The notes: a model not told the origin generated them from the letters alone. 64,000 nt of DNA from Pseudomonas laurentiana (GCF_014648275.1 NZ_BMQU01000013.1:99484-163483); one strand, 5' to 3'. Counted from the first letter of the stretch, positions 1-11,138 are shown. Numbers and translations: made by a program.

Positions 1-349
1 CCTTGCGCCGCCCCGCAGCGTCCAGCTCCTTGCGTGTTTCCAGGATCGCCATGATGTTGTCGGCCACCGACAGCTTTCGGAAGATCGAGGCTTCCTGGGG
101 CAGGTAGCCGATACCGGCGCGTGCACGGCCATGCATCGGCTGGTGGCTGACATCCAGGTTATCGATGAGCACGCGGCCCTGGTCGGCCTGTACCAGGCCG
201 ACAATCATGTAGAAGCATGTTGTCTTGCCGGCGCCGTTAGGGCCGAGCAGGCCGACGATCTGACCGCTGTCGATTGACAGGCTGACGTCGCGTACGACTT
301 GTCGGCTTTTGTAGCTCTTGGCCAGGTGCTGGGCTTTGAGGGTTGCCAT
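1..349 (-). CDS. lptB: LptB, ATPase of the LPS export ABC transporter (partial, N-terminal part)
   Basis: Only the first 116 residues lie in the window; the gene runs off the left edge. LptB is the cytoplasmic ATPase that drives LptF/LptG to extract LPS from the inner membrane and push it along the Lpt bridge. Visible are the ABC N-terminus, a Walker A loop GPNGAGKT at about residues 36-43 and the Q-loop region (YLPQEASIF). The ATG at 349-347 shares one base with the lptA stop codon (TAATG), so translation is probably coupled. LptB is last of kdsD-kdsC-lptC-lptA-lptB as far as visible; in Pseudomonas rpoN usually follows. Its membrane partners lptF and lptG are at 21,975-24,144. Confidence 0.95.
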   Translation of the reverse strand, partial: MATLKAQHLAKSYKSRQVVRDVSLSIDSGQIVGLLGPNGAGKTTCFYMIVGLVQADQGRVLIDNLDVSHQPMHGRARAGIGYLPQEASIFRKLSVADNIMAILETRKELDAAGRRK

Positions 350-873
350 TACTCGGCCTTCTTCTTCGGCTGGATCACCATGTCGATGCGTGGACGCGGC
401 GCGGTAATGTTGCTGCCGCGGCCGGCGGTAGCGACCTGAGACTTGGTGTTGTAGACGATTTTTTCGCCTTCTGTGGTATTGCCTTCGTTGATCACCTTGG
501 CCCGATCTGTCAGGACCACCAGGTCTTTCAGGGCCTGGTACTGGATCTGTACGGCATAACCTTGCATCTTGTCTGCTTTTGCGGCGCTTTGTTGCTGCTC
601 GAAGTAAGCCAGGTTGCCCACCGAAGTGACCACGTCGATATCGCCAGCGGCGGAGCGGGTGATGGTCACGGTGTTGCCTTTGATCATCATGGAGCCTTGG
701 GTGATGATCACGTCGCCGGTATAGGTGGCAATGCCTTTCTTGTCGTCCAGTTGGGCGTTATCGGCCTGGATGCGGATTGGCTGGTCGCGGTCGTTCGGCA
801 GGGCCAAGGCGCTCGCGCTTCCCAGTGCTGCGCTCAGGCTGAGCAAAAAGGGGAGGGTTTTAACGAGCCTCAT
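349..873 (-). CDS. lptA: LptA, periplasmic LPS bridge protein
   Basis: A 174-residue protein with an N-terminal signal peptide (basic start, hydrophobic stretch, cleavage probably near residue 25 after the Ala-rich part). The mature protein has OstA-type repeats ([12 protein letters not shown], then GNTVTITR), the beta-jellyroll that polymerises into the periplasmic bridge between LptC and LptD. The C-terminus is Lys-rich, as is common for Pseudomonas LptA. The start at 873 is preceded by a GAGGA ribosome site and overlaps the end of lptC by 14 bases; its stop overlaps the lptB start by one base. Together this shows a tight operon. Confidence 0.95.
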   Translation of the reverse strand: MRLVKTLPFLLSLSAALGSASALALPNDRDQPIRIQADNAQLDDKKGIATYTGDVIITQGSMMIKGNTVTITRSAAGDIDVVTSVGNLAYFEQQQSAAKADKMQGYAVQIQYQALKDLVVLTDRAKVINEGNTTEGEKIVYNTKSQVATAGRGSNITAPRPRIDMVIQPKKKAE

Positions 874-1432
874 ACTGTCCTCTTACGTTGGACAGCAGGT
901 CCATCCTGCCGTCTTTCAAATACGCTTTCATTCCCTTGCCCGTAGTGGTCCCACCGGCGCCGTCGATTCTAACGGCTTGCTCGGTTTGAGCATATTGCTT
1001 CTGTGGGAATACAGTCATACGGGTTGTGGTAATAATGGTTTCACGGTTCTGTTCGTCGGTGCGGGCAACCCGCACGGAGTCAATCAGTTCGACTTCGGTG
1101 CCGTCGGGGTTCACCTCGCCGCGTTCGCTCTGAACGTGCCAAGGGTAGGCGGTGCCTCGGTACATGTGCAGGTCCGGTGTGGTCAGCAGGGTGACTTCAC
1201 TGGCTTGCAGGTGTTCGACCTTGTCTGCCGTCATGTCATATTGCAGCTTGCCGTCTGGGAGAAACTGAACGCTATGGGCGTTGGTGGCGTAATAGTCGAT
1301 GGCGCTTTTGTCTACAGTGACTACGGGTTGTTCGAGGAAGCTGGTGGGGCCGACTTTCCAGTACCCAATCGCCGCCAGCAGGGCGGCAATCGCACCGAGT
1401 AGTGCAATATTGCGGATTTTATTACTGAACAT
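860..1432 (-). CDS. lptC: LptC, inner-membrane LPS export protein
   Basis: A 190-residue bitopic protein. One N-terminal transmembrane helix (about residues 7-26) is followed by a periplasmic domain with the family pattern (YDMTADKVEHL, then EVNPDGTEVEL). LptC receives LPS from LptB2FG and hands it to LptA. An upstream in-frame ATG would add 23 residues but would reach into kdsC; the start at 1432, eight bases after the kdsC stop, puts the membrane helix directly at the N-terminus as in the family. The 3' end overlaps lptA by 14 bases. Confidence 0.93.
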   Translation of the reverse strand: MFSNKIRNIALLGAIAALLAAIGYWKVGPTSFLEQPVVTVDKSAIDYYATNAHSVQFLPDGKLQYDMTADKVEHLQASEVTLLTTPDLHMYRGTAYPWHVQSERGEVNPDGTEVELIDSVRVARTDEQNRETIITTTRMTVFPQKQYAQTEQAVRIDGAGGTTTGKGMKAYLKDGRMDLLSNVRGQYEAR

Positions 1433-1440
1433 GTGTCGCC

Positions 1441-1965
1441 CTACAGATAATTGGCGTTGGCCGCATCGAGGTTGCCCTGGGCCCGCAGGATCAGTTCGCA
1501 AAACTCGCGAGCGGCACCTTCGCCGCCGCGTGCAACGGTAACACCGTCTGCATGTTCGCGTACAAAGGCTGCAGCGTTGGCCACGGCCATGCCCAGGCCG
1601 ACCCGGCGGATGACAGGCAGATCCGGCAAATCGTCACCCAGGTAGGCAACCTGGTCATAGTTTAGGCCGAGCTGGCCAAGAAGCTCGTCCAATACGACCA
1701 ATTTATCTTCCCGTCCCTGATACAGGTGCGGGATGCCGAGGTTTTTCGCCCGGCGCTCGACCACTGGGGTCTTGCGGCCACTGATGATTGCGGTGGTCAC
1801 GCCCGAAGCCATAAGCATTTTGATGCCTTGGCCGTCCAGGGTATTGAAGGTCTTGAATTCGCTGCCGTCTTCAAGAAAATACAGGCGGCCGTCGGTGAGG
1901 ACGCCATCTACATCGAAAACGGCCAGCTTGATGGCCTTGCCGCGCTGCAGCAGATCCGATTGCAT
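1441..1965 (-). CDS. kdsC: KdsC, 3-deoxy-D-manno-octulosonate 8-phosphate phosphatase
   Basis: A 174-residue HAD-superfamily phosphatase that hydrolyses KDO-8-phosphate to KDO, a step of LPS inner-core synthesis in the cytosol. HAD motif I is DVDGVLTDG (nucleophile Asp18 and acid Asp20), the motif II Ser is in AIISGRK, and motif IV is GDDLPDLP. Length is typical for the tetrameric KdsC type. The start codon shares one base with the stop of kdsD (TAATG), so the two KDO enzymes are co-translated. Confidence 0.96.
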   Translation of the reverse strand: MQSDLLQRGKAIKLAVFDVDGVLTDGRLYFLEDGSEFKTFNTLDGQGIKMLMASGVTTAIISGRKTPVVERRAKNLGIPHLYQGREDKLVVLDELLGQLGLNYDQVAYLGDDLPDLPVIRRVGLGMAVANAAAFVREHADGVTVARGGEGAAREFCELILRAQGNLDAANANYL

Positions 1966-2939
1966 TACATTACCCCCGCACGCAACAGGTCGTGCATGTT
2001 CAGTGCACCTACCGGGCGGTCGTCCTTGTCAACGACTACCAGGGCGTTGATCTTGTGGTCTTCCATGATCTTCAAGGCCTCGGCGGCGAGCATTTCGGCG
2101 CGGGCGGTCTTGCCGTGCGGAGTCATCACGTCTTCGATCAGCGCCTTGTGGAGGTCGATGTTGCGGTCGAGCGTGCGGCGCAGGTCACCATCGGTGAAGA
2201 TCCCGGCCAGACGGCCGTCAGCTTCCAGCACCACGGTCATGCCCAGGCCCTTGCGGGTCATTTCCATGAGGGCATCCTTGAGCAGGGTGCCGCGTGCAAC
2301 CTGAGGCAGTTCGGCGCCGGCGTGCATGACGTTTTCGACCTTGAGCAGCAGGCGTCGGCCCAATGCGCCACCGGGGTGGGAGAAGGCGAAGTCTTCTGCG
2401 GTGAAGCCGCGGGCTTCAAGCAGGGCGATGGCCAGTGCGTCGCCCAGTACCAGGGCGGCAGTGGTCGAGGAGGTCGGCGCCAGGTTCAGCGGGCAGGCTT
2501 CCTGTTCCACGCGGGCGTCAAGGTTGACCTCGGCGGCTTTGGCCAAAGGCGAATCCGGGTTGCCGGTGAGGCTGATGAGTTGAATGCCCAGGCGTTTGAT
2601 CAGTGGCAGCAGGGTAACGATTTCGGCGGTTGAGCCGGAGTTCGACAGGGCCAGGATGATGTCGTCACGGGTGATCATGCCCATGTCGCCATGGCTGGCT
2701 TCGGCAGGGTGGACGAAAAATGCCGGAGTGCCGGTGCTGGCCAGGGTTGCGGCGATCTTGTTGCCGATGTGCCCCGACTTGCCCATGCCGACTACCACGA
2801 CCCGGCCTTTGCTGGCCTGGATCAGCTCGCAGGCCTTGACGAAATCAGCGTCGATATGGGCGAGCAGGCCTTCTACCGCTTCGAGTTCGAGGCGGATAGT
2901 ACGTTGTGCGGATTGGATCAGGTCGCTGGATTGGCTCAT
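1965..2939 (-). CDS. kdsD: KdsD, D-arabinose 5-phosphate isomerase
   Basis: A 324-residue enzyme that isomerises ribulose-5-phosphate to arabinose-5-phosphate, the first committed step of KDO synthesis. An N-terminal SIS domain carries GMGKSGH (about residues 51-57) and HPAEASHGDMG (about 77-87). Two CBS domains follow, with VMTPHGKTAR at the second. A start 21 codons further upstream is open, but 2939 fits the family N-terminus and leaves room for the promoter at 2974-2979. It is first in the kdsD-kdsC-lptCAB operon. Confidence 0.95.
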   Translation of the reverse strand: MSQSSDLIQSAQRTIRLELEAVEGLLAHIDADFVKACELIQASKGRVVVVGMGKSGHIGNKIAATLASTGTPAFFVHPAEASHGDMGMITRDDIILALSNSGSTAEIVTLLPLIKRLGIQLISLTGNPDSPLAKAAEVNLDARVEQEACPLNLAPTSSTTAALVLGDALAIALLEARGFTAEDFAFSHPGGALGRRLLLKVENVMHAGAELPQVARGTLLKDALMEMTRKGLGMTVVLEADGRLAGIFTDGDLRRTLDRNIDLHKALIEDVMTPHGKTARAEMLAAEALKIMEDHKINALVVVDKDDRPVGALNMHDLLRAGVM

Positions 2940-2973
2940 GTGGAAAATCGGATTGCCTGATGAAAAGTCGGCG

Positions 2974-3002
2974 ATTATAGCGGGATTGCACGAAAGCCTC
3001 AC
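2974..3002 (-). promoter_or_regulatory. Probable sigma70 promoter of kdsD-kdsC-lptCAB
   Basis: Read on the minus strand there is a perfect -10 hexamer TATAAT (2979-2974) in the context GCTATAATCGCCG. The -35 region, 17 bases upstream, is weak (GTGAGG). The expected start would give a leader of about 28 bases before the kdsD ATG. Confidence 0.6.
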
Positions 3003-3078
3003 CTGCGAATCGCTGTCAATGGTGCGTCAGTCGTATCCTTTTTTACGCCAAGAAGTCTCTGCAAGCGCTGCGATGGCC

Positions 3079-3108
3079 TTGGGGCGGGCCTGTCTGCGGT
3101 GCTATAGT
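3079..3108 (+). promoter_or_regulatory. Probable sigma70 promoter of the mla operon
   Basis: TTGGGG (3079-3084), 18-base spacer, TATAGT (3103-3108), about 90 bases before the mlaF start. The -10 box matches consensus at five of six positions, the -35 box at three. It is divergent from the kdsD promoter. Confidence 0.45.
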
Positions 3109-3197
3109 TCGCCGCCAGTTCGGCCCGCTCAGGGCGTGCGTGCCTCCATGAAGGAGGCGGACGTCTGAGTGAGAAGGCTGTATCGCAAGGAGTTTAG

Positions 3198-4007
3198 ATG
3201 AGCGTTGATAACGCCTACGCGGTCGAGTTGAAGGGCGTAACCTTCAAGCGCGGTTCGCGCAGTATCTTCAATAACGTCGATATACGTATTCCCCGAGGAA
3301 AGGTCACCGGCATCATGGGGCCTTCCGGGTGTGGCAAGACTACGCTGCTGCGGCTGATTGGCGCGCAGTTGCGCCCTGCCAGCGGCGAAGTCTGGGTGGC
3401 GGGTCAGAACCTGCCAACCCTGTCGCGAAGCGACCTCTTCGATGCCCGCAAGCAGATGGGCGTGCTGTTCCAGAGTGGCGCATTGTTCACGGATCTCGAT
3501 GTGTTCGAGAACGTCGCCTTTCCTCTGCGTGTTCATACGCAACTGTCCGATGAGATGATTCGCGACATCGTGCTGATGAAGTTGCAGGCGGTGGGCTTGC
3601 GCGGTGCCTTCGAACTGATGCCCGACGAGCTTTCCGGCGGGATGAAGCGCCGTGTGGCGTTGGCCCGTGCGATTGCCCTGGACCCGCAAATCCTCATGTA
3701 CGACGAACCCTTCGTTGGCCAGGATCCGATCGCGATGGGTGTGTTGGTGCGGTTGATTCGTCTGCTCAACGATGCCCTTGGTATCACCAGTATCGTCGTT
3801 TCCCATGACTTGGCTGAAACCGCCAGTATTGCCGACTACCTCTATGTGGTGGGTGACGGGCAGGTATTGGGGCAAGGTACGCCGCAGGAACTGATGAACT
3901 CCGATAATCCGCGTATTCGTCAGTTCATGAAGGGCGATCCAGACGGCCCGGTGCCTTTCCATTTTCCTGCGCCTGACTACCGCGCCGATTTGTTGGGGAA
4001 GCGTTAG
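3198..4007 (+). CDS. mlaF: MlaF, ATPase of the phospholipid transport system
   Basis: A 269-residue ABC ATPase of the MlaFEDB complex, which moves phospholipids between inner membrane and periplasmic MlaC to keep the outer membrane asymmetric (Ttg2A in Pseudomonas nomenclature, first linked to toluene tolerance). Walker A GPSGCGKT is at 41-48, Q-loop FQSG at 91-94, signature LSGGM at 145-149 and Walker B ending DEP at 169-171, followed by the unusual GQDP D-loop of this subfamily. The ATG is preceded by AAGGAG. First of five genes; mlaE starts directly after the stop codon. Confidence 0.96.
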   Translation: MSVDNAYAVELKGVTFKRGSRSIFNNVDIRIPRGKVTGIMGPSGCGKTTLLRLIGAQLRPASGEVWVAGQNLPTLSRSDLFDARKQMGVLFQSGALFTDLDVFENVAFPLRVHTQLSDEMIRDIVLMKLQAVGLRGAFELMPDELSGGMKRRVALARAIALDPQILMYDEPFVGQDPIAMGVLVRLIRLLNDALGITSIVVSHDLAETASIADYLYVVGDGQVLGQGTPQELMNSDNPRIRQFMKGDPDGPVPFHFPAPDYRADLLGKR

Positions 4008-4805
4008 ATGCGCAGAAAATCGTTACTTGAGCGTATTCGTCTTTTCGGTCGCGCGGCCATTGATGTGCTCGCGGTGCTTGGCCGCTCCTGGCTGTTCCTG
4101 TTGCACGCATTGATTGGCCGTGGCGGTATTGGCGGCAGCTTCCAGTTGTTGGTCAAGCAACTGTACTCGGTCGGTGTGCTCTCGCTGGCAATCATCGTGG
4201 TGTCCGGTATTTTCATCGGCATGGTGTTGTCCTTGCAGGGCTTCAATATCCTGAGCAGCTACGGTTCGGAACAGGCAGTAGGGCAGATGATCGCCTTGAC
4301 CCTGCTGCGCGAGCTGGGGCCGGTGGTGACGGCATTGCTGTTCGCCGGGCGCGCGGGCTCTGCATTGACCGCTGAAATCGGCAACATGAAGTCTACTGAG
4401 CAGCTGTCCAGCCTTGAAATGATCGGTGTCGATCCGCTCAAGTACATCGTTGCCCCGCGTCTGTGGGCAGGCTTCATTTCCCTGCCGCTGCTGGCGATGA
4501 TTTTCAGCGTGGTGGGTATATGGGGGGGATCCTGGGTCGCGGTTGACTGGCTGGGCGTCTATGAAGGCTCTTTCTGGTCCAACATGCAGAACAGTGTGTC
4601 ATTCACCGACGATGTGCTTAACGGGGTCATCAAGAGCGTTGTGTTTGCTTTTGTCGTCACCTGGATCGCCGTATTCCAAGGCTATGACTGCGAACCCACT
4701 TCAGAGGGGATCAGCCGTGCCACTACCAAGACCGTGGTCTATGCCTCGTTGGCAGTCCTGGGTCTGGACTTTATTCTGACCGCCTTGATGTTTGGAGATT
4801 TCTGA
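4008..4805 (+). CDS. mlaE: MlaE, permease of the phospholipid transport system
   Basis: A 265-residue inner-membrane permease of the MlaE family with an amphipathic N-terminus and about five hydrophobic segments. Conserved stretches include [12 protein letters not shown] and [15 protein letters not shown] near the C-terminus. Two MlaE subunits form the channel core with MlaF2, MlaB2 and an MlaD hexamer. It begins immediately after mlaF, and its stop shares a base with the mlaD ATG (TGATG). Confidence 0.95.
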   Translation: MRRKSLLERIRLFGRAAIDVLAVLGRSWLFLLHALIGRGGIGGSFQLLVKQLYSVGVLSLAIIVVSGIFIGMVLSLQGFNILSSYGSEQAVGQMIALTLLRELGPVVTALLFAGRAGSALTAEIGNMKSTEQLSSLEMIGVDPLKYIVAPRLWAGFISLPLLAMIFSVVGIWGGSWVAVDWLGVYEGSFWSNMQNSVSFTDDVLNGVIKSVVFAFVVTWIAVFQGYDCEPTSEGISRATTKTVVYASLAVLGLDFILTALMFGDF

Positions 4806-5272
4806 TGCAAAACCGCACCCTGGAAATCGGTGTCGGCCTGTTCCTCCTGGCCGGGATCCTGGCGCTGCTTCTGCTGGCCCTGCGTGTCAGTGGCCTGTCT
4901 GCCAGCCCGAGCAGCGATACCTATAAACTTTATGCCAATTTTGACAATATCGCCGGTTTGACGGTCAGATCGAAAGTGACCATGGCCGGCGTTACTATCG
5001 GCAGGGTCACAGCCATCGATCTGGATCGCGACAGCTTCACCGGTCGGGTGACCATGGAGCTGGAAAAACGCCTGGACAACCTGCCCTCGGACTCCACGGC
5101 ATCTATCCTGACTGCAGGGTTGCTGGGTGAGAAGTACGTGGGTATCAGTGTCGGCGGCGATGAGACGGTGTTGAAGGATGGCGGGGTCATCCATGACACC
5201 CAGTCGTCGTTGGTGCTTGAAGATCTGATTGGCAAGTTTTTGCTCAATAGCGTTGGCAAAGAAGCCAAATAA
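4805..5272 (+). CDS. mlaD: MlaD, MCE-domain lipid-binding subunit
   Basis: A 155-residue protein with one N-terminal transmembrane helix (about residues 8-28) and a single MCE domain (YANFDNIAGLTVRSKV, then AGVTIGRV) facing the periplasm. In the family it forms a hexameric ring that passes phospholipid between MlaE and MlaC. The C-terminal LIGKFLLNSVGK segment corresponds to the hydrophobic pore helix. Confidence 0.95.
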   Translation: MQNRTLEIGVGLFLLAGILALLLLALRVSGLSASPSSDTYKLYANFDNIAGLTVRSKVTMAGVTIGRVTAIDLDRDSFTGRVTMELEKRLDNLPSDSTASILTAGLLGEKYVGISVGGDETVLKDGGVIHDTQSSLVLEDLIGKFLLNSVGKEAK

Positions 5273-5281
5273 GGAGTTTCT

Positions 5282-5935
5282 ATGATCTCTATTCTGCGAC
5301 GCGGTCTGCTGGTGTTGCTGGCAGCGCTGCCGATGTTTGCGGGCGCAGCGGTTGCACCGTCGGCTCATGACCTTATTCAGGGTACGACCAATGAGCTGCT
5401 GTCCGACCTGAAGTCGAACAAAGAGCAGTACAAGTCCAACCCGAGCGCGTTCTACGACGCCCTCAATCGTATCCTCGGACCGGTTGTGGACGCTGATGGC
5501 ATCTCGCGCAGCATCATGACCGTGAAGTATTCGCGCAAGGCTACGCCTGAGCAGATGACGCGCTTCCAGGAGAACTTCAAGCGCAGCTTGATGCAGTTCT
5601 ATGGAAACGCACTGCTGGAGTACAACAACCAGGGTATTACTGTCAGCCCGGCCAAGGATGAAAGCGGCACCCGGACCAGCGTTGACATGAAGGTCACTGG
5701 CAACAACGGTGCGATCTATCCGGTTTCCTACACGCTGGAGAAGATCGATGGCGTCTGGAAAGTGCGCAATGTGATCGTCAATGGCATCAATATCGGCAAG
5801 TTGTTCCGTGACCAGTTTGCCGACGCCATGCAGCGCAACGGTAATAACCTGGACAAGACCATCGATGGCTGGGCTGGCGAAGTTGCCAAGGCCAAGGAAA
5901 CGGCGGAGCAGTCCACCGAGAAACAGACGCAATGA
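5282..5935 (+). CDS. mlaC: MlaC, periplasmic phospholipid carrier
   Basis: A 217-residue secreted protein with a signal peptide (cleavage probably near residue 22, AGA-A). The mature part shows the Tol_Tol_Ttg2 fold pattern: RILGPVVDADGISRSIM, then EKIDGVWKVRNVIVNGINIG. It shuttles phospholipid between the outer-membrane MlaA complex and MlaD. A GGAG ribosome site lies at 5273-5276. The stop overlaps the mlaB start (ATGA). Confidence 0.94.
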   Translation: MISILRRGLLVLLAALPMFAGAAVAPSAHDLIQGTTNELLSDLKSNKEQYKSNPSAFYDALNRILGPVVDADGISRSIMTVKYSRKATPEQMTRFQENFKRSLMQFYGNALLEYNNQGITVSPAKDESGTRTSVDMKVTGNNGAIYPVSYTLEKIDGVWKVRNVIVNGINIGKLFRDQFADAMQRNGNNLDKTIDGWAGEVAKAKETAEQSTEKQTQ

Positions 5936-6237
5936 GCAGTGCCTCTGTAAAGTGGGGTGAGGCCGGTGTCCTGAGCCTTTCGGGGGTTCTGGATTACCGC
6001 ACGGGCCCGACCCTGCGCAAGGAAGGTAAGACGCTGATTGCCGCTGAGAAGGCGCCCACGCTAGTGCTCGACTGCTCTGCAGTGGAGAAGTCGAGCAGTG
6101 TTGGCCTCTCCCTGTTGCTGGCCTTCATGCGTGATGCCAGTGCAACCGGGAAAACGGTCGAAGTACGCGCCATGCCCCAGGACATGCGTGAAATCGCCGA
6201 GGTCTATGGCCTCGGCGAGCTGTTGGCGGGCCGATAA
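5932..6237 (+). CDS. mlaB: MlaB, STAS-domain subunit
   Basis: A 101-residue cytosolic STAS-domain protein that binds MlaF and supports its ATPase activity. The STAS signature is visible (LVLDCSAVEKSSSVGLSLLL), with the Ser/Thr-rich loop in the place of the anti-sigma-factor-antagonist phosphosite. It overlaps mlaC by four bases and closes the operon before the terminator at 6241-6306. Confidence 0.92.
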   Translation: MSSASVKWGEAGVLSLSGVLDYRTGPTLRKEGKTLIAAEKAPTLVLDCSAVEKSSSVGLSLLLAFMRDASATGKTVEVRAMPQDMREIAEVYGLGELLAGR

Positions 6238-6240
6238 TCG

Positions 6241-6306
6241 GCCCCCGCCTACCGGCCCCTCCGTCAGAGTCCTCGTTTACGGGGTTCGCAGGCGGGGGGC
6301 TTTTTT
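6241..6306 (+). terminator. Terminator after the mla operon
   Basis: GCCCCCGCCT (6241-6250) pairs with AGGCGGGGGGC (6290-6300) across a long loop and is followed by six T residues. The loop is unusually long (about 39 bases), but the GC-rich stem plus T tract fits intrinsic termination. Confidence 0.7.
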
Positions 6307-6352
6307 GTATGATGGCCGACCCGCGCGCACAGGGCGCCGATTGAGGTTGAGC

Positions 6353-6592
6353 ATGCAGGCCGTAGAAGTTAAGAGCTTCCTTGAAGAAAAGTTGCCGGGA
6401 ACCCGGGTCGAAGTTGAAGGCGAAGGCTGCAACTTCCAGTTGAATCTGATCAGCGACGAGTTGGCGGCCCTGAGCCCGGTCAAGCGTCAGCAAGCGATCT
6501 ATGCTCACCTGAACCCGTGGATCACCGATGGCAGCATCCATGCGGTAACCATGAAATTTTTCAGCAGCGCAGCCTGGGCTGAGCGCACCTGA
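6353..6592 (+). CDS. ibaG: IbaG, BolA-family protein
   Basis: A 79-residue BolA-like protein (YrbA/IbaG), thought to work with monothiol glutaredoxin in Fe-S trafficking and linked to acid and envelope stress. Typical features are VKSFLEEKLPGTRVEVEGEGCNF cut around Cys27, the loop RQQAIYAHL and a His in SIHAVTMK. The ATG at 6353 was chosen over longer upstream readings, because those overlap mlaB and the terminator and carry no family sequence. Placement between mla and murA is typical of gammaproteobacteria. Confidence 0.92.
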   Translation: MQAVEVKSFLEEKLPGTRVEVEGEGCNFQLNLISDELAALSPVKRQQAIYAHLNPWITDGSIHAVTMKFFSSAAWAERT

Positions 6593-7879
<1,287 letters not shown>

Positions 7880-7985
7880 TCTGCCTGCGGCGCAGGGACG
7901 CGCCACACATTGCTGGACCGAATTGACTGCTGTCGAGCCTGCTGTGCGGCTCGACGGGCACAAGCCGCATAAGGACCGACGTTTC

Positions 7986-8621
7986 ATGTTGACCATCGCG
8001 CTGTCCAAGGGCCGTATTCTTGACGATACCCTGCCGTTGCTGGCAGAGGCGGGCATTGTCCCGACCGAGAATCCGGACAAGAGCCGCAAACTGATCATCC
8101 CGACGACCCAGGAAGATGTACGCCTGCTGATCGTGCGGGCCACCGACGTGCCGACGTATGTCGAGCATGGCGCCGCCGATCTGGGTGTGGCCGGCAAGGA
8201 CGTGTTGATGGAGTACGGTGGTCAGGGCCTGTACGAGCCACTGGATCTGCAGATTGCCAAGTGCAAGCTGATGACCGCCGGTGCGGTGGGTGCTGCTGAA
8301 CCCAAGGGTCGCCTGCGGGTGGCAACCAAGTTTGTCAACGTTGCCAAGCGCTACTACGCCGAGCAGGGCCGTCAGGTCGACATCATCAAGCTCTATGGCT
8401 CGATGGAGCTGGCGCCCCTGATTGGCCTGGCCGACAAGATCATCGACGTCGTCGATACCGGCAATACCCTGCGGGCAAACGGCCTGGAGCCCCAGGAACT
8501 GATTGCCACCATCAGCTCCCGTCTGGTGGTCAACAAAGCATCCATGAAGATGCAGCATGCGCGTATCCAGAGCCTGATCGACACCTTGCGTCAGGCCGTG
8601 GAGTCGCGACACCGCGGTTGA
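7986..8621 (+). CDS. hisG: HisG, ATP phosphoribosyltransferase (short form)
   Basis: A 211-residue catalytic subunit of the short HisG type, performing the first step of histidine synthesis (ATP + PRPP). It opens with [11 protein letters not shown], ends its domain with [11 protein letters not shown] and has no C-terminal regulatory domain. The family therefore predicts a separate HisZ regulatory subunit, which is not in this window. The ATG at 7986 matches the family N-terminus; upstream in-frame codons belong to the murA-hisG spacer. Confidence 0.96.
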   Translation: MLTIALSKGRILDDTLPLLAEAGIVPTENPDKSRKLIIPTTQEDVRLLIVRATDVPTYVEHGAADLGVAGKDVLMEYGGQGLYEPLDLQIAKCKLMTAGAVGAAEPKGRLRVATKFVNVAKRYYAEQGRQVDIIKLYGSMELAPLIGLADKIIDVVDTGNTLRANGLEPQELIATISSRLVVNKASMKMQHARIQSLIDTLRQAVESRHRG

Positions 8622-8748
8622 TTCCTGCGCGCGACCTTTGCTGTCGCGCCCGTCTATCCGCGTCATAGCCAACTTTTTCAGGTGCCCTCGCGGATCGGCT
8701 GCTACGTTAAGGGCGCCTGAGCATCCGCCAATTATTGAGGCCCTCGCT

Positions 8749-10074
8749 ATGACCACGTCCACTGCTATTGCCCGACTCAATGCCGCTGACCCGGATTTCG
8801 CCCGACATCTGGATCATCTGCTGAGCTGGGAAAGTGTGTCCGACGATGCGGTCAACCAGCGCGTGCTCGACATCATCAAGGCCGTGCGCGAGCGCGGTGA
8901 CGCAGCACTGGTGGAGTTCACCCAGCGCTTTGATGGTGTTGAAGTCACTTCGATGAGCGAGCTTATCCTCGGTCGCGAGCGCCTGGAGCTGGCCCTGAGC
9001 CGAATCACCCCGGCCCAGCGTGAAGCGCTGGAGAAAGCCGCCGCACGGGTACGCAGCTACCACGAGAAACAGAAGCAGGACTCCTGGACCTACACCGAGG
9101 CCGACGGCACCGTACTGGGTCAGAAGGTCACGCCACTGGACCGTGCAGGGCTGTATGTGCCCGGTGGCAAGGCGTCCTACCCGTCATCAGTGCTGATGAA
9201 CGCGATTCCGGCCAAGGTTGCTGGCGTTACCGAGGTGGTGATGGTTGTGCCAACCCCGCGTGGCGAGGTCAACGAACTGGTACTGGCTGCCGCCTGCATC
9301 GCCGGGGTTGATCGCGTGTTCACCATCGGTGGCGCCCAGGCTGTTGCGGCGCTGGCATACGGCACCGAAAGCGTGCCCCAGGTCGACAAAGTGGTCGGAC
9401 CAGGCAACATCTACGTTGCGACTGCCAAGCGTCATGTGTTCGGTCAAGTCGGCATCGACATGATCGCCGGTCCTTCGGAGATCCTCGTGGTCTGTGATGG
9501 CCTGACCGATCCGGACTGGATTGCCATGGACCTGTTCTCCCAGGCCGAGCACGACGAGGATGCCCAGGCGATTCTGGTCAGCCCGGACGCGGCGTTCCTT
9601 GACCGCGTTGCGGCGAGCATCGACAAGCTGCTGCCAACCATGGACCGTGCCGAAATCATCAAGACCTCGATCAATGGCCGTGGTGCTCTGATTCAGGTAC
9701 GTGACATGCAGCAGGCTATCGAGGTGGCCAACCGTATTGCACCTGAGCACCTGGAACTGTCGGTTGCCGACCCGCAGGCCTGGTTGCCGCAGATCCGTCA
9801 CGCCGGGGCAATCTTCATGGGCCGTCACACCAGCGAAGCGCTGGGTGACTACTGTGCCGGCCCGAACCACGTATTGCCGACCTCCGGCACTGCACGGTTT
9901 TCTTCGCCGCTGGGTGTCTACGACTTCCAGAAGCGTTCCTCGATCATCTTCTGCTCCGAACAAGGCGCTTCCGAGCTGGGCAAGACCGCGTCGGTCCTGG
10001 CTCGTGGCGAATCGCTCAGCGCTCATGCACGCAGCGCCGAATACCGCATCATTGCCGACAACGAGGGGAACTGA
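8749..10074 (+). CDS. hisD: HisD, histidinol dehydrogenase
   Basis: A 441-residue zinc enzyme carrying out the last two oxidations to L-histidine. Family landmarks include [25 protein letters not shown] and [10 protein letters not shown], the last containing zinc and catalytic residues. The start at 8749 gives the usual Pseudomonas length; 37 further upstream codons are open but do not look like the family. hisC follows two bases later. Confidence 0.96.
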   Translation: MTTSTAIARLNAADPDFARHLDHLLSWESVSDDAVNQRVLDIIKAVRERGDAALVEFTQRFDGVEVTSMSELILGRERLELALSRITPAQREALEKAAARVRSYHEKQKQDSWTYTEADGTVLGQKVTPLDRAGLYVPGGKASYPSSVLMNAIPAKVAGVTEVVMVVPTPRGEVNELVLAAACIAGVDRVFTIGGAQAVAALAYGTESVPQVDKVVGPGNIYVATAKRHVFGQVGIDMIAGPSEILVVCDGLTDPDWIAMDLFSQAEHDEDAQAILVSPDAAFLDRVAASIDKLLPTMDRAEIIKTSINGRGALIQVRDMQQAIEVANRIAPEHLELSVADPQAWLPQIRHAGAIFMGRHTSEALGDYCAGPNHVLPTSGTARFSSPLGVYDFQKRSSIIFCSEQGASELGKTASVLARGESLSAHARSAEYRIIADNEGN

Positions 10075-10076
10075 AC

Positions 10077-11123
10077 ATGAGTAAATTCTGGAGCCCCTTC
10101 GTCAAGGACCTGGTGCCTTACGTGCCGGGTGAGCAGCCAAAGCTGGCCAAGCTGGTCAAGCTCAATACCAACGAGAACCCCTATGGGCCCTCGCCAAAAG
10201 CCCTTGAAGCCATGCGCGCCGAGTTGAATGACAACTTGCGTCTGTACCCAGACCCGAACAGCGACCTGCTCAAGCAGGCGGTAGCCGAGTACTACGGCGT
10301 GCAGGGCAATCAGGTGTTCCTGGGTAACGGTTCCGATGAAGTGCTGGCGCACATCTTCCACGGCCTGTTCCAACACGATGCGCCGCTGTTGTTCCCGGAT
10401 ATCAGCTACAGCTTCTACCCGGTTTACTGCGGCCTTTATGGTATTCCTTACGAGGCGGTAGCGCTGGACGAGCAGTTCCAGATTCGCGTCGAGGATTATC
10501 AGCGAGCGAATGCCGGGATCATCTTCCCGAACCCCAACGCGCCAACCGGCTGCCTGCTGGCTCTGGACGCCATTGAGCAACTGCTCAAGGCCAGCCCGGA
10601 TTCAGTGGTGGTGGTCGACGAGGCCTACATCGACTTCGGTGGGCAGACGGCGATCAGCCTGGTTGACCGATATCCGAACCTGTTGGTAACCCAGACCCTG
10701 TCCAAGTCGCGTTCGCTGGCCGGGCTTCGTGTTGGCCTGGCGGTCGGTCATCCGGACTTGATCGAGGCGCTGGAGCGGATCAAGAACAGCTTCAACTCCT
10801 ACCCGCTCGACCGAATGGCCATTGTCGGGGCTGCCGCGGCGTTCCAGGACAAAGCCTACTTTGACGAGACCTGCCGCAAGGTAATCGACAGCCGCGAACA
10901 GTTGGTGGCGGAGCTGACTGCGCGTGGCTTTGAGGTGCTGCCATCGGCAGCGAACTTCATCTTCGCCCGTCATCCTGAGCAGGATGCGGCAGGGCTGGCT
11001 GCCCGTCTGCGCGAGCAGGGCGTGATTGTGCGGCACTTCAAGCAAGAGCGTATCGCGCAGTTCCTGAGGATCACCATCGGTACCCCGGAGCAAAACCAGG
11101 CGTTGCTTGATGCGTTGAACTGA
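10077..11123 (+). CDS. hisC: HisC, histidinol-phosphate aminotransferase
   Basis: A 348-residue PLP-dependent class I/II aminotransferase. The PLP lysine is Lys210 in [12 protein letters not shown], with upstream landmarks [12 protein letters not shown] and FPNPNAPTG, and DEAYIDF for the cofactor-contacting Asp/Tyr. It sits two bases after hisD. The other histidine genes are not here, which is normal in Pseudomonas, where his genes are scattered. Confidence 0.96.
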   Translation: MSKFWSPFVKDLVPYVPGEQPKLAKLVKLNTNENPYGPSPKALEAMRAELNDNLRLYPDPNSDLLKQAVAEYYGVQGNQVFLGNGSDEVLAHIFHGLFQHDAPLLFPDISYSFYPVYCGLYGIPYEAVALDEQFQIRVEDYQRANAGIIFPNPNAPTGCLLALDAIEQLLKASPDSVVVVDEAYIDFGGQTAISLVDRYPNLLVTQTLSKSRSLAGLRVGLAVGHPDLIEALERIKNSFNSYPLDRMAIVGAAAAFQDKAYFDETCRKVIDSREQLVAELTARGFEVLPSAANFIFARHPEQDAAGLAARLREQGVIVRHFKQERIAQFLRITIGTPEQNQALLDALN

Positions 11124-11138
11124 TATCGGCTGGGCGCT